Positions 1 through 12,277 of a stretch of DNA of 64,000 bases are shown here, piece after piece (within the stretch, counting starts at the first letter, position 1; every line of letters starts with the position of its first letter). A model generated the notes under the pieces. It had not been told where the DNA came from and did no database searches. It saw only the letters and a list, made by a program, of their open reading frames with translations. Location: the NCBI GenBank assembly GCA_963720885.1, contig CAVRGW010000004.1, positions 1 to 64,000 of the forward strand, in the 5' to 3' direction. This DNA comes from DATLLN01 sp963720885 (lineage in GTDB: Bacteria; Actinomycetota; Thermoleophilia; Gaiellales; JAICJC01). The translations under genes and the position numbers were made by a program.

Positions 1-942
<942 letters not shown>

Positions 943-944
943 CC

Positions 945-2229
<1,285 letters not shown>

Positions 2230-2240
<11 letters not shown>

Positions 2241-3402
2241 GCCGGGCGCGCTCGGCGGTGTCCGGGCGCTGGTGCTGGATCCCGACTCCCACGTCTCGCT
2301 CGCAGCCTGCCGGGCGCTCGCGCGCGCCGGCGCCGTCGCCGAGGTGGGCGGCGATCGGTTCGCCGGGATCGCCGAGCGTTCGCGACACGTGGGCGCCATC
2401 CACGTGCTGCCCGACGCCCGCGGTCCCGCTGCGCCGTATGCCGAGGCATTGCGATCGTTGATCGACCGGCGCCGGATCGACGTCGTGATCACGACCGACG
2501 ACGCGACCATCGCCCGGCTCGACTCGATCGACCTGCCGGTCGCCTCGGTCCCAGGACTCGGAGCGGCCAGGCGCTTGCTGGTCGACAAGGCGGGCGGGCT
2601 CGGGAAGCTGTGTGCGTCCTGCGACGTTGCCTATCCGGAGACCTGGACGGTGCCGGCGAAGAGCGACGGCCGCGAGCTCGTCGCCGCCGCGCTCCCGGCG
2701 GTGGTCAAGGCGCGCACGTCGGCACGCGCGACCGGCGATGCCGTGGCCTGCGCCCGCGGCGCGACGACGGTCGACTCGGTCGAGAGCGGCGTACGCAAGA
2801 TCGCCCGACTCCGCGAGCGCGGGTTGGAGCCCATCGTCCAGAGGCGCGTGGCCAAGGGCCGCAAGCTCGGAGTGGTGCTCCTGCGCCGCGGAAGCACGCT
2901 GGAGATTGCCTACGCGCACGTCGTGCTCCGCGAGTACCCGCTATCGGGGGGCCGCGCGGCCGCCGTGCGCACCGCCATGCGGGACGATCATGGCGCCACC
3001 CGGGCGATCGCGCAGTGCGACCGCGTCTGCGCGGCCGCCGGCTACGAGGGGGTGATCCATGCCGAGCTGCTCGAGCACGCCGCCGGGATTACGCTGATCG
3101 AGCTGAACCCACGGCTCTCGGGTACGACCTGGTTCCGCGAGCGGCTCGGCCTCCGGCCGACGGAGCGCGCCGTCCGGCTCGCGCTCGGGCTTCCCGCCCT
3201 GCCGCCGGCGCGCGTCCCCGTCGGCCGGACGTTCCATGTGCTGCCCCTGGAGGCGCGCGTCGCCGCGCGCTCGCGGCGCTGGTCACGCCTCCGGGCGCTC
3301 AACTGGTGGCGGCCCGGCGACCGGATCGACGGCATCAGCCTGACCGACCCGTGGCCGACCCTCAGCCATTACGTCGGACGGCTTTCGCGCCACGACCAGT
3401 GA
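2230..3402 (+). CDS. ATP-grasp domain protein, carbamoyl-phosphate-synthase-like
   Basis: A 390-residue protein of the ATP-grasp superfamily, which couples ATP to carboxylate-amine or carboxylate-thiol ligation. An N-terminal Rossmann-like part (ALVLDPDSHVSLAACRALAR) is followed by the grasp fold with VVKARTSARATGDA as nucleotide-binding strand and ELNPRLSGTTWF as the metal-binding ELNPR motif. GTG 2230 is chosen because it overlaps the purA stop by 11 bases and the protein looks natural from there. The substrate is unknown; the ELNPR motif resembles pyrrolysine/D-Ala ligase-type enzymes. The 3' end overlaps the oppositely oriented methyltransferase by 120 bases. Confidence 0.75.
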
Positions 3403-3963
3403 GTCGATCGCCGTGCCCGTGCCGCCGTGCTCCGGCGTCGACGGGTGCGCGACGCGGTCGGCCCGCTCCACCTCGAAGCCGTCGAGCGCCCGGCCGATCC
3501 ACTCCGGGTCGTGCAGCACCGCCGGATCGCTCGGCCCGCCGCAGCCGTGCTCGTGGTTGTCGACGTGGTGGCCGATGACGACCAGCCGGCCGCCGGCGGC
3601 CACGCCGGCCGCCGCCCGTGCCAGCATCGCCCGCATCGCCTCGGGCGGCAGGTGCAGGTAGGCGAGCACCACCAGGTCGTACGCGCCCTCGGCGATCTCC
3701 AGCTCGCGGACGTCCGCCTGCCGCCAGTCGACGTCGGTGCCCAGCCGCCGAGCCCGGTTCAGCGCCTCGGCCGAGAAGTCGACAGCAGTCACCCGCCAGC
3801 CGCGCTCGGCCAGCCATGCGGCGTTGCGGCCCTCGCCGCAGGCCAGGTCGAGCGCCCGCCCGGGCTTCAGCTCCTCGGTCGCCTCGACCAGCAGCCGGCC
3901 GGGCCGCTGCGCCGGCGCCCGGTCGGGCCGGCCGTACTCGAGGTCCCAGTCCTCGGGTCTCAC
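3283..3963 (-). CDS. Class I SAM-dependent methyltransferase
   Basis: 226-residue methyltransferase. The SAM-binding motif I reads ALDLACGEGRNAAWLAERGW, followed by the acidic motif VTAVDFSAEAL and the LVVLAYLHLP strand, as in the UbiE/Tam-like fold. The substrate cannot be told. GTG 3963 overlaps the methionine aminopeptidase stop (GTGA), so translation is probably coupled. The frame continues past the end of the conserved domain to TGA at 3283, giving a 120-base convergent overlap with the ATP-grasp gene. The last ~30 residues may have no function. Confidence 0.8.
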   Translation of the reverse strand: MRPEDWDLEYGRPDRAPAQRPGRLLVEATEELKPGRALDLACGEGRNAAWLAERGWRVTAVDFSAEALNRARRLGTDVDWRQADVRELEIAEGAYDLVVLAYLHLPPEAMRAMLARAAAGVAAGGRLVVIGHHVDNHEHGCGGPSDPAVLHDPEWIGRALDGFEVERADRVAHPSTPEHGGTGTAIDSLVVARKPSDVMAEGRPRVGQADAVDPVAGPPPVERPEA

Positions 3964-4703
3964 GCCGCGGTGAGGACGACCGCGCCGTCGTGGAACACCG
4001 CGATCGTGTGCTCGGCGTGCGCCGCCCGGCTGCCGTCGGCCGTGGCCACCGTCCAGCCGTCGGCCAGCATTCGCGCCGAGCGGGTGGTGGTCGAGATGAT
4101 CGGCTCGATCGTGATCACGGCGCCCTCGTCGAGCACCGCCGTCTGGCCCGGCGCCTCGTGGTTGTGCACCGTCGGCGGCTCGTGGATCGTGCGGCCGATC
4201 CCGTGCCCGGTCAGCTCGCGCAGCACGCGGAAGCCCTGCCGCTCGACCTCGGCCTCGACGGCCCGGCCGATCTCCGAGACCGGGCTGCCGGCCCGGGCGG
4301 CGGCGATCCCGCGCTGCAGCGCGTCGGCCGCGCACGAGCACAGCCTGGCCGACTCGTCGTCCACCTCGGCGACGGGCACGGTGATCGCGGCGTCGGCCAT
4401 GAGGCCGTCCAGCTCCGCGGTCACGTCGAGCGTGACCAGGTCGCCGGCCAGCAGCACGCGGTCGCCGGGGATCCCGTGCACGGCCTCGTCGTTGACGCTG
4501 ATGCACGTCCAGCCCGGGAAGTCGTAGACCAGGCTCGGCGCCGATCGCGCGCCCAGCGCACGCAGGCGGCGCTCGGCGACCTCGTCCAGCTGCTTGGTGG
4601 TCACGCCGGGTCGCACCGCCTCGCGCATCGCCTCCAGCGTCAGGGCGACGGCGTGCCCCGCCGCTCGCATCGCATCCAGTTCCTCGGGCGATCCGATCGA
4701 CAC
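3960..4703 (-). CDS. map: Methionine aminopeptidase, type I
   Basis: Removes the initiator methionine from new proteins. The 247-residue M24 fold keeps the metal ligands: Asp pair in VTLDVTAELDGLMADAAIT, His in LTGHGIGRTIHEP, Glu in VITIEPI, Glu in HAEHTIAVF, plus the substrate His in NDEAVHGIPGD. GTG 4703 is chosen because it gives the family length, starts 17 bases after the preceding gene stop, and follows a TACGCT box by 6 nt with no Shine-Dalgarno. It is away from secY/adk, so it may be a second map copy. Confidence 0.92.
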   Translation of the reverse strand: MSIGSPEELDAMRAAGHAVALTLEAMREAVRPGVTTKQLDEVAERRLRALGARSAPSLVYDFPGWTCISVNDEAVHGIPGDRVLLAGDLVTLDVTAELDGLMADAAITVPVAEVDDESARLCSCAADALQRGIAAARAGSPVSEIGRAVEAEVERQGFRVLRELTGHGIGRTIHEPPTVHNHEAPGQTAVLDEGAVITIEPIISTTTRSARMLADGWTVATADGSRAAHAEHTIAVFHDGAVVLTAA

Positions 4704-4709
4704 ACCCGC

Positions 4710-4715
4710 AGCGTA
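4710..4715 (-). promoter_or_regulatory. -10 box (TACGCT), likely leaderless start of map
   Basis: TACGCT on the minus strand ends 6 nt before GTG 4703. No ribosome binding site is present. This fits the actinobacterial TANNNT -10 with transcription starting at or very near the start codon. Confidence 0.45.
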
Positions 4716-4719
4716 GCTT

Positions 4720-7147
4720 TCAGCCGCGAATCCGCTCGCCGCGGGGATCCCACAGCGGTTCGGCCGCCACCTCTGCGGCCACCCACTCGCCGAACACCTC
4801 GACCTCGACGGCAGAGCCGACCTCGGACTGCGCCGCCGGCAGGTAGGCATAGGCGATCGAGCGCTCGACCGCGAAGCCGTAGCCGCCGCTGGTCACGCGG
4901 CCGGCGACCTCGCGCCGAGACGCGCACCGGCTCGGAGCCGAGGCAGACCGCCAGCGGGTCGGCCAGGGTCAGGCAGCACAGCCGCCGCTCCGGGCCGCCG
5001 CGCTCGCGTTCGGCGAGCGTCGCCTCGCGCCCGATGAAGTCGTCCTTGTCCACTGCCACGGCGAACCCGAGGCCGGCCTCACCGGGCGTGTCCTCGGGCG
5101 TGATGTCGGTGCCCCACGCGCGGTACCCCTTCTCCAGGCGCAACGCGTCGATCGCGCGGTAGCCGCACGCCCGCAGGCCGTGCTCGCGGCCTGCCTCCCA
5201 CAGCGCGTCCCACAGCGCCTGGCCGTACTCGGACGGGCAGTAGAGCTCCCACCCGAGCTCGCCGACGTAGGTGACCCGGGCGGCCAGGCAGGGCACGGCG
5301 CCGACCGAGATCTCGGCGGCGGTCATGTAGCGGAACGCCTCGTTGGACAGGTCGCTCTTGGTCAGCGGCTGGAGGATGTCCCGCGCCCGCGGGCCCCACA
5401 GGCAGAAGCAGGCCAGGCCGGAGGTGACGTCGTTGACGATCACGCTGCCGTCGTCCGGCAGGTGCTTGCGGATCCACGCCATGTCGTGGTTGCCGAAGGC
5501 GGTGCCGGTGACGATCCGGAACGAGCGCTCGCCGAGCCGGGTGACGGTGAAGTCGGATTCGATGCCTCCGCGGCTGTTCAGCATCTGGGTGTACGCGATG
5601 GCGCCGACGGTGCGGTCGACGCGGTTCGCGCATAGCCGTTGCAGCAGCGCCGCCGCGCCCGGCCCCTGCACGTCGACCTTTGCGAAAGAGCTCTGGTCGA
5701 ACACCCCGGCGGCCTGTCGCGTCGCCATCGCCTCGGCGTGGATCGCCGGCGACCAGTGCTCGCCCGCCCAGCCGCGGGGGCGCAGCGACTCGTCGCCGTC
5801 GGCGGCGTTCGAGTCGAACCAGTTGACACGTTCCCAGCTCGACTTCTCGCCGAACGAGGCGCCCAGCTCGGTCAACCGCGGGTAGGCCGGCGACAGCCTC
5901 AGCGGGCGGCCGGACTGCTTCTCGTGGTTCGGGTACTTGATGTCGTAGTAGGTCGAGTACACCTCGTTGGCGCGGGCCAGCGAGTAGCGCTGGCTCCGGT
6001 ACTGGCGGCCGAAGCGGCGGATGTCCATGTGCCACAGGTCGAGCTCGGGCTCGCCGTTGACCACCCACTCGGCCATCTGCCAGCCCATTCCGCCGGCGCC
6101 GGCCAGGCCGTGCGCGCAGAAGCCGGCCGCCACCCAGAAGCCACCGACGTCCGACTCGCCGAGGATGAACTCGCCGTCGGGCGTGAACGCCTCCGGGCCG
6201 TTGAACAGCTTGCGCACCTCGGCGGTCTCCATCGCCGGCACCCGCATGGTCGAGTTCTGGAGGATCTCCTCGAACCTCTCCCAGTCCTCGGGGAGCAGCT
6301 CCGCCTCGAAGCCATCGGGCACGCCGTCCAGCGCCCAGGGCGCCGGGTCGCGCTCGTAGCCGCCCATGATCAGCCCGCCGACCTCGGTGCGGTAGTAGAT
6401 CAGATTGTCGGGGTCGCGCAGCGTCGGCAGCGCCGGCAACGGCGGGTCGAACGCCTCGGTCACGAGGAACTCGTGGGCGTAGGGGATGATCGGCACGTCG
6501 ACGCCGACCATGCGCCCGATCTGGGGTGCATACATGCCGCCGGCGTTGATCACGACGTCGGTGCGGATCGTGCCCTTGTCGGTGACGACCTCGTGCACCC
6601 GGCCATCTCTGAGCACGATCTCCACCACCTTCGTCCGCTGCTCGATCTCGGCTCCGCGCCGCCGGGCGCCGTCGGCCAGCGCGAAGGTCAGCTGGCTGGG
6701 ATCGAGGTAGCCGTCCTGCGGGATGTAGGCGGCGGCCAGCACACCGTCCGTGCTCATCGGCGGGAACAGGTCCTGCGCCTCCCTGGCCGACACGATCTCG
6801 ATCGGCAGGCCGAAGCTCTTCGCCCAGCCGGCCTGCCGCTGGATCTCCTCGTACCGCGCTTTCGACGATGCCAGCCGCAGGCCGCCCAGCTCGTGCCAGC
6901 CGGGGTCCTTGCCGGTCTCCTCGGCCAGCTCGGCGTAGAGGCCGACCGAGTACTGCATCATCTTGGTCAGGCTGACCGTCGACCGCAGCTGGCCGACGAG
7001 GCCCGCCGAGTGCCACGTCGACCCGTGGGTCAGGCCGTACTGCTCGACCAGGACGACGTCCGTCCAGCCCAGCTTGGCGAGGTGGTAGAGGATGCTGCAG
7101 CCACCGACGCCGCCTCCGATGACAACAGCTCTGGCCTCCGTGCGCAT
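4720..7147 (-). pseudogene. Dimethylglycine/sarcosine dehydrogenase-like FAD + GcvT protein, frameshifted near the 3' end
   Basis: About 808 residues. The N-terminal FAD oxidoreductase domain has AVVIGGGVGGCSILYHLAK and STWHSAGL, whose His is the covalent-FAD histidine position in dimethylglycine dehydrogenase. The C-terminal half is a GcvT-like THF-binding domain (GELGWELYCPSEYG, ALRLEKGYRAWG). The family oxidises N-methyl groups of dimethylglycine or sarcosine and passes the C1 unit to THF. The conserved end (GRVTSGGYGF then RSIAYAYLP) is in the +1 frame after about base 4918, so the sequence has one extra base (or lacks two). Read through, it ends TGA at 4720, just before map. It may be intact in the organism if this is a sequence error. 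Confidence 0.85.
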
Positions 7148-7165
7148 CCGCCGGATGCTGCCACA

Positions 7166-7181
7166 ACTGGTATAGACCGGT
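7166..7181. promoter_or_regulatory. GntR-type operator-like palindrome
   Basis: ACTGGTATAGACCGGT is a 16-bp near-palindrome (six of eight base pairs match across the dyad), 18 bases before the ATG of the dehydrogenase at 7147. It resembles the TGGTCTAGACCA-type sites bound by GntR/HutC regulators. No gntR gene is in the window, so the regulator is unknown. Confidence 0.4.
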
Positions 7182-7317
7182 CAAGTGGGGAGGCATGCCC
7201 GACGTATTTGAATCCCCCTTCAGCGTCATACAGAGATCCCCAGGTTTGCCGATTCTGGGAGGGATCCCCGACGGTCGTTTTCGGCCGCCTTCTTCCACCC
7301 CCCGTACAGAGGACTTC

Positions 7318-7803
7318 ATGAACCGCAAGCATCTGACTCGCCCTGCGGCGATCGCCGTCGTCGCACTGCTCGTGGCCGGCTCGCTGGCCTACGCGGCCTG
7401 GACGGTCAACGGCAGCGGCACCGGTGCCGCCTCCGCGACCAGCGCGGTCAGCCTGTCGCTGACCCCGGGCTCGCCGTCCGACGCCCTGTTCCCGGGCGCC
7501 TCGGCCGACGTTGCCACCACGATCAGCAACTCCAACCCGTTCCCGGTGCACGTCACCGCGATCTCGCTGGACTCGGGCCAGGGCTCGGCCGGCTTCGCCG
7601 TCGACGGCGGCCACAGCGGCTGCAACATCAACACGCTGTCGTTCTCCGCGCAGACCAACGGCGGGTCGGGCTGGGACATCCCCGCCAACGACTCGATCGA
7701 CGTCGACGCGTCCGACGCGATCGCGATGGGCTCCGGCGCCAACGACTCCTGTCAGGGTGCGGCGTTCACCGTGTACCTGACGGCGACTGCGGTCAGCGCC
7801 TAG
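7318..7803 (+). CDS. Small secreted protein, TasA/SipW-substrate-like
   Basis: 161 residues. A basic N-terminus (MNRKHLTR) and hydrophobic stretch AIAVVALLVAGSLAYAAW form a signal peptide. The mature part is rich in Ser, Thr, Gly and Ala with two Cys (near residues 102 and 148) and predicted beta strands. ATG 7318 is chosen over an upstream in-frame ATG at 7195 because the signal peptide begins there. The AAWTVNGSGTGAA junction recurs in the next gene (AAWSVPGTGTGAA), so both may be processed by the same peptidase. It lies 9 bases before the Ig-like repeat gene. Function unknown; a surface or matrix protein is likely. Confidence 0.65.
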   Translation: MNRKHLTRPAAIAVVALLVAGSLAYAAWTVNGSGTGAASATSAVSLSLTPGSPSDALFPGASADVATTISNSNPFPVHVTAISLDSGQGSAGFAVDGGHSGCNINTLSFSAQTNGGSGWDIPANDSIDVDASDAIAMGSGANDSCQGAAFTVYLTATAVSA

Positions 7804-7812
7804 GCCGAACCG

Positions 7813-10063
7813 ATGGTCGCGGGCCTCACGCGCCTGCTGATCCGACGGCGCATCCTCGTTCCGCTCATGCTGGTGGTCACCGCGACCACCGCATGGGCGG
7901 CGTGGAGCGTGCCGGGCACCGGCACCGGGGCGGCGATCGCCAGCCCGGACTTCCATGCGCCCAGCGTGTCGCTCAGCACCATCGCCCCCGCCGGCGTGAC
8001 CGGCGCCGGGGGCGGTGCGCGCGCGGGCGGCCAGTTCGTCGTCTACGCGAACCTCACCGACCCTGGCGGCAGCGGGGTCGCGTCGGCCCGGGCCGACGTG
8101 TCGGCGCTGGCCGCCGGCATGAGCTCGGTGCTGCTCACGCCGTGCGTGACCTCGTGCACGATCGGCACCAAGACCTACGGCTGGACGAGCGCCCCGGTGA
8201 GCGCCGACGCCGGCCTCGCCGAGGGCGTCAAGAGCTACGGCGTCTGGGGCTCCGACGCGATCGGCAACACCGGCTCACCGACCTCGTTCTCTGTCACCGT
8301 CGACAACTCCGCGCCGACCGTGACTGCGAGCGCGATCGTCACCTCGGCGACCACCGGTGTCGGCTGGGTCGCGCAGGGCGGCACCTACGTCGTCTATGCC
8401 TCGGCCACCGACGCCGGATCGCCGGCCACCGGCATGAGCTCCGTGACCGCGTCGGTCGGGTCGATCACCACCGGCCTGACGTCGCTGGCGCTGCCCAAGT
8501 GCACCTCGAGCTGCACCGTCGGCGGGGTCACCTACGGCTTCAAGAGCGCGGCGACCGTCGCCGGCTCACCGATCGCCGCGGGTGTGACGGCGTACTCCGT
8601 GACGGCGACCGACCTGGGCGGCAACGCCGCGCCGGGCAGCTACAGCGTCACGGTCGACAACACCGCGCCGGCCGTCAGCGCCGCGGTCGTCTCGACCAGT
8701 GCGACCAGCACCCCAGGGTGGATCAAGCAGGGCGGTACATACATCGTCTACGCGAACGCCACGGACGGCGGCGCGATCAACACCGTCAAGGCGAACGTGG
8801 CCGGCGTGACCGCCGGCCAGACGGCGCTCAGCCTCAGCGCCTGTACGTCGAGCTGCACCGTGGGCGGCGTGACCTACGGCTACAAGAGCGCCAGCAAGAC
8901 GGCCGACGCCGCGATCGCCGAGGGCCCGGTCGACTTCTCGATCACCGCGACGGACAAGGCGGCGAACGCGACAACCGCGCCGTTCTCGGTGACCGTCGAC
9001 AACACGGGGGCGACGGTCGTCCAGACGACGATCGCCAACACGACGACCAACGCCGCCGGCTGGATCCGCAAGAGCGGCGCGTACTACGTCTACGCGAACG
9101 CGACCGACGCGGCCAGCGGCATGTACACGGTCAAGGCCAACGTCTCGACGATCACCAGCGGGCAGACGGCCCTGGCGCTGACGGCATGCACCACCGGGTG
9201 CACCGTGGGCGGTGTCACCTACGCCTACAAGAGCGCGTCGAAGACGGCGGCGTCGACGCTGCCCGCCGGCCCCGCCAGCTACACGCTGACGCTGGTCGAC
9301 AAGGCCAACAACTCGTCGACGTCCGCCGCGTACGCCGTCACGGCCGACAACACGGCGCCCGTCTTCGGCTCGGCCGCGCTGGCGACGGTCGCGACGAACG
9401 TGCCCGGGTACGCCGGCCAGAACCGCGCATACGTGGTCTACGCCGATGCATCGGACGCCACCAGCGGCGTGTACGGCCTGACGGCGAAAGTGAACAGCTT
9501 CACGACCGGCCAGACGGTGCTGCCGCTGCCGGCCTGCGTGGCCGCCTGCAGCGCCGGCGGTGTCTCACACGCCTATGCCAGCGCACAGCTCTCCACCAAC
9601 ACCACGCTGAGCGCGGGCACCAAGACCTTCACCGTGACCACGACCGACCTGGCGGGCAATGCGGCGACCAGCCCGGCCCAGTCGGTGATCGTCGACAACA
9701 CCGCCCCCACCGTGACCATCACCTACCCGACCGCGGCCTACGCCGGCGGGTGGGCGAGCGGCTGTGGCACCGTCGGCGTCGACGACGTCTGCGGCACGGC
9801 GTCGGACGCGAGCGCCGGCGTCTGGCAGGTGCAGGCCAGCTTCCGCCAGTCGGCAGCTCCGAACCTCTACTGGGACGGGGCGAACGGCTTCCTGTCCGCG
9901 TCCGAGGTGCTGACCGGCGCCACCTGGGCGTCCCCGAACTGGAACCTGGCGATGGCGGCCAGCCCGCTTCGTCAACAACACGGGGTACACGATCCGCGCC
10001 GTTTCGACCGATAAGGCAGGTAACAGCGCATCCGCGTCCACCAGCTTCACCTTCCACCCATGA
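7813..10063 (+). pseudogene. Secreted Ig-like repeat surface protein, frameshifted close to its end
   Basis: About 749 residues. A signal peptide (RRRILVPLMLVVTATTAWAAW) precedes tandem Ig-like/Big repeats of about 115 residues, each ending in VDNTAP and holding a CTSSCTVGG-type Cys pair. The VDNxAP marks fall at 8299, 8653, 8995, about 9343 and about 9691, a 342-354 base period. The open frame stops at 10014, but from base ~9966 the next frame gives RFVNNTGYTIRAVSTDKAGN, a natural last strand, and ends TGA 10061-10063, overlapping the next ATG. One extra C in the CCC at 9963-9965 explains it. Probable cell-surface or adhesion role. Confidence 0.75.
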
Positions 10064-10503
10064 TCAGACGACTGCTCCTCTTCACGCTCGGCGCCCTCGC
10101 GGTCGCCATCGCCATCGCCTCGCTCAGCGACCTGGGGCCGGCCAAGGCGACGAACCTCGACCTGGTCGCGTCCAAGCGCGGGTTCGGCATCAAGGCAACG
10201 CCGGTGGCCGGGCTCTACCCCGGCGCGACGAAGACGCTCACTCTGCGCGTGACCAACCCGTACGGCTACAGCATCCGCGTCCTGCCGGTGACCGCCGCGG
10301 TCGTGCGGACGACCAACCGCGCCGGGTGTCTGGGGATCGCGGCCAACGTGACCGTCTCGACGCGCGGGGTGAGGGCCATCGTGATCAAGCGCAAGGCGAC
10401 GAAGACGCTGACGCTGCACGTGACGATGCCGCGCACGGTCGCCGACGCCTGCCAGTCCGCCACCTTCCGGATCACGTTCAAGGGCCGCGCCGTCAAGGCG
10501 TAG
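10060..10503 (+). CDS. Hypothetical secreted protein
   Basis: 147 residues with a signal peptide (MIRRLLLFTLGALAVAIAIA) and a beta-rich mature part that repeats a TKTLTL(R/H)VT motif twice, with two Cys (near residues 95 and 131). The ATG overlaps the stop of the repaired Ig-like gene (ATGA), so the three secreted genes form an operon. The 3' end overlaps the convergent HAD gene by 11 bases. No family is recognised; a small partner of the surface protein is plausible. Confidence 0.6.
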   Translation: MIRRLLLFTLGALAVAIAIASLSDLGPAKATNLDLVASKRGFGIKATPVAGLYPGATKTLTLRVTNPYGYSIRVLPVTAAVVRTTNRAGCLGIAANVTVSTRGVRAIVIKRKATKTLTLHVTMPRTVADACQSATFRITFKGRAVKA

Positions 10504-11164
10504 CGAACAGGCCGCTGACCGCGGGCAGCGACCAGTCCAGCGCGGGGATCACGTCCTCGGCGCCGGCCGCCCGCAGCCGGTCCGGCGGTGACGTGCCCTC
10601 GATCGCCACGCACCGCATGCCCGCCGAGATCGCAGCGGTGACGCCCAGATCCGAGTCCTCGAACGCCAGCGCGTCCGTCCCCGGCACGCCCAGCTGCTCG
10701 AGCGCGAGCAGGTACCCCTCGGGGTGGGGCTTGCTGTCGCGGATGTCCTCGGCGGTCACGATCACCTCGAACAGCCGGCGCAGCCCGGTCGCCTTCAGCA
10801 CCGCCTCGATCTCGGGGCGCGACGCTCCCGATGCGATCGCCACGGGCACGCGGGCGGCGATCTCGCGCACCGCCGCCGCGGCGCCCGGCTGCACGGGTGA
10901 GCGCTCCGCGACTGCGGCCAGGTACAGCTCGATCCGCCGCGCCACGAGCCGCTTCGCCGTCTCTGGCTCACCGCCCCGGCCGAACCGCGCCAGCACGCGG
11001 TCGACGATCTCGGGATCGGAGTAGCCCGCGAACTCCTCGAAATAGAGCGACTCGGTGACGTCGATCCCGATCTCGGCGAACATCTCGCGGAATAGCACCG
11101 CCAGCAGCGGTTCGTCGTGCGAGATCGTGCCGTTGAAATCGAAGACGACGGCGGTCGGCGGCAT
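10493..11164 (-). CDS. HAD superfamily hydrolase, beta-phosphoglucomutase-like subgroup
   Basis: 223 residues. Motif I is VVFDFNGTIS, with Asn at the usual second Asp (general acid/base) position, so phosphatase or mutase chemistry may differ from the standard DxD enzymes. Motif II is VAIASGAS; motif III/IV is SKPHPEGYLLAL and FEDSDLGVTAAISAGM. The helical cap sits between motifs I and II. The physiological substrate is unknown. The ATG at 11164 follows a TAGGTT box by 10 nt on the minus strand, back to back with the promoter of the next gene. Confidence 0.82.
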   Translation of the reverse strand: MPPTAVVFDFNGTISHDEPLLAVLFREMFAEIGIDVTESLYFEEFAGYSDPEIVDRVLARFGRGGEPETAKRLVARRIELYLAAVAERSPVQPGAAAAVREIAARVPVAIASGASRPEIEAVLKATGLRRLFEVIVTAEDIRDSKPHPEGYLLALEQLGVPGTDALAFEDSDLGVTAAISAGMRCVAIEGTSPPDRLRAAGAEDVIPALDWSLPAVSGLFATP

Positions 11165-11178
11165 CAGGCGCAGGAACC

Positions 11179-11184
11179 TACACT
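11179..11184 (+). promoter_or_regulatory. -10 box (TACACT) of a leaderless divergent promoter
   Basis: TACACT ends 6 nt before ATG 11191. On the other strand TAGGTT (11175-11180) ends 10 nt before ATG 11164, so two back-to-back -10 boxes share about 10 bases. No Shine-Dalgarno is present for either gene. Confidence 0.45.
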
Positions 11185-11190
11185 ACGGCG

Positions 11191-12256
11191 ATGGCGCGCC
11201 GGGACGTTGCCGTGATCGGAGCCGGGCTCTACGGCACCTCGCTCGCATGCTGCCTGGCCCGCGAGGGCCTGTCGGTCGCGCTCCACGAGCGCACGCTGCC
11301 GGGCGCGGGCGACACCGGCCGGTCGTTCGGCATGATCCGCCGTCACTACTCGAACGAGGTCACCGTTCGGCTGGCCAAGCGCGGCTGCGAGCTGCTCCAG
11401 GCCGACCCGTCCAGCGCCTTCGTCCGGACGGGCTACATGCTCACGGTGGGCGCCGAACAGCGCGATGCCTGCGCGGCCAACGTAGCGCTGAGTTCGAAGC
11501 GTCGGCGTCGACACCGAGCTGCTCGAGCCCGACCGGGTTGCCGACGTCGAGCCGCTGATCTCGCTCGACGGCATCGCCGCAGCCGCCCACGAGCCGGACG
11601 CGGGCGTGGTCGACGCCGGCAAGCTGGCGCTCGCCTGGTTCGCCGAGGCCGTCGCGCTGGGGGTCGAGGTGCACGTCGGCGAGGCGGTCAGCCCGGATGC
11701 GCGGGTGACCGCGATCTGCGCCGGTGGCTGGTCGACCGAGATGGCGCCGGAGATCCCGGTCGTCCTGCGCCGGATCGAGATCTCGGTGCACGGCGAGGCG
11801 CCGGTGCGGGCGACCGTGTCGGACGCCGTGACCAACGTGGTCACCCGGCCGATCGCATCGGGCGGCGCCTGGGTCGTCGCCTATGGCGGCGACGTGCGAT
11901 ACGCCCACCGCGACGACTGCGACGGCCTGCCCGACCCGGCGTACGAGGACGCGGTGCGCGCAGCGCTGCGGCAGCGCTATCCGAGCATCGCCGGGGCGCC
12001 GCGGATCGGCGGGTGGGCGGGCGCCTACGACACGACGCCGGACTGGAACCCGGCAATCGGGTTCCTCGACGACGAGCGATACGTGGTGATGGGCATGTCC
12101 GGCCACGGCCTCAAGCTGGCACCGGCGGTCGCCGAATGCGCGGCGGCGCAGATCGCGGGCCGCGAGCCGCCGATCGACATCTCACCGCTGCGTCCCCAGC
12201 GCTTCGCGGAGGGCGACCTGCTGCACCTCGCGTACGGGCCCGGCGCCCGGGCCTGA
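11191..12256 (+). pseudogene. FAD-dependent amino-acid/amine oxidoreductase (DAO family), frameshifted
   Basis: About 354 residues. The N-terminus has the FAD-binding VAVIGAGLYGTSLACCLAREG and DTGRSFGMIRRHYSNE, as in glycine oxidase/sarcosine oxidase/DadA-type enzymes. At about 11490-11505 the frame changes (net +1). The following frame gives VGVDTELLEPDRVADVEPL and ends with the conserved FAD-binding tail (GFLDDERYVVMGMSGHGLKL). It would oxidise a secondary or primary amino acid. The gene stands in the frameshift-rich block, so a sequence error is as likely as decay. Confidence 0.75.
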
Positions 12257-12264
12257 CCCGCCGC

Positions 12265-12270
12265 TACGCT
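12265..12270 (+). promoter_or_regulatory. -10 box (TACGCT) before the aldo-keto reductase
   Basis: TACGCT ends 7 nt before ATG 12278, with no Shine-Dalgarno, fitting a leaderless transcript. Confidence 0.4.
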
Positions 12271-12277
12271 GCCGCCG

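Noticed and set aside
7195..7317. An extended start of the small secreted protein at ATG 7195
   Set aside because: The added residues come before the signal peptide and look like untranslated sequence (SPFSVIQRSPGLPILGG). ATG 7318 gives a normal signal peptide.
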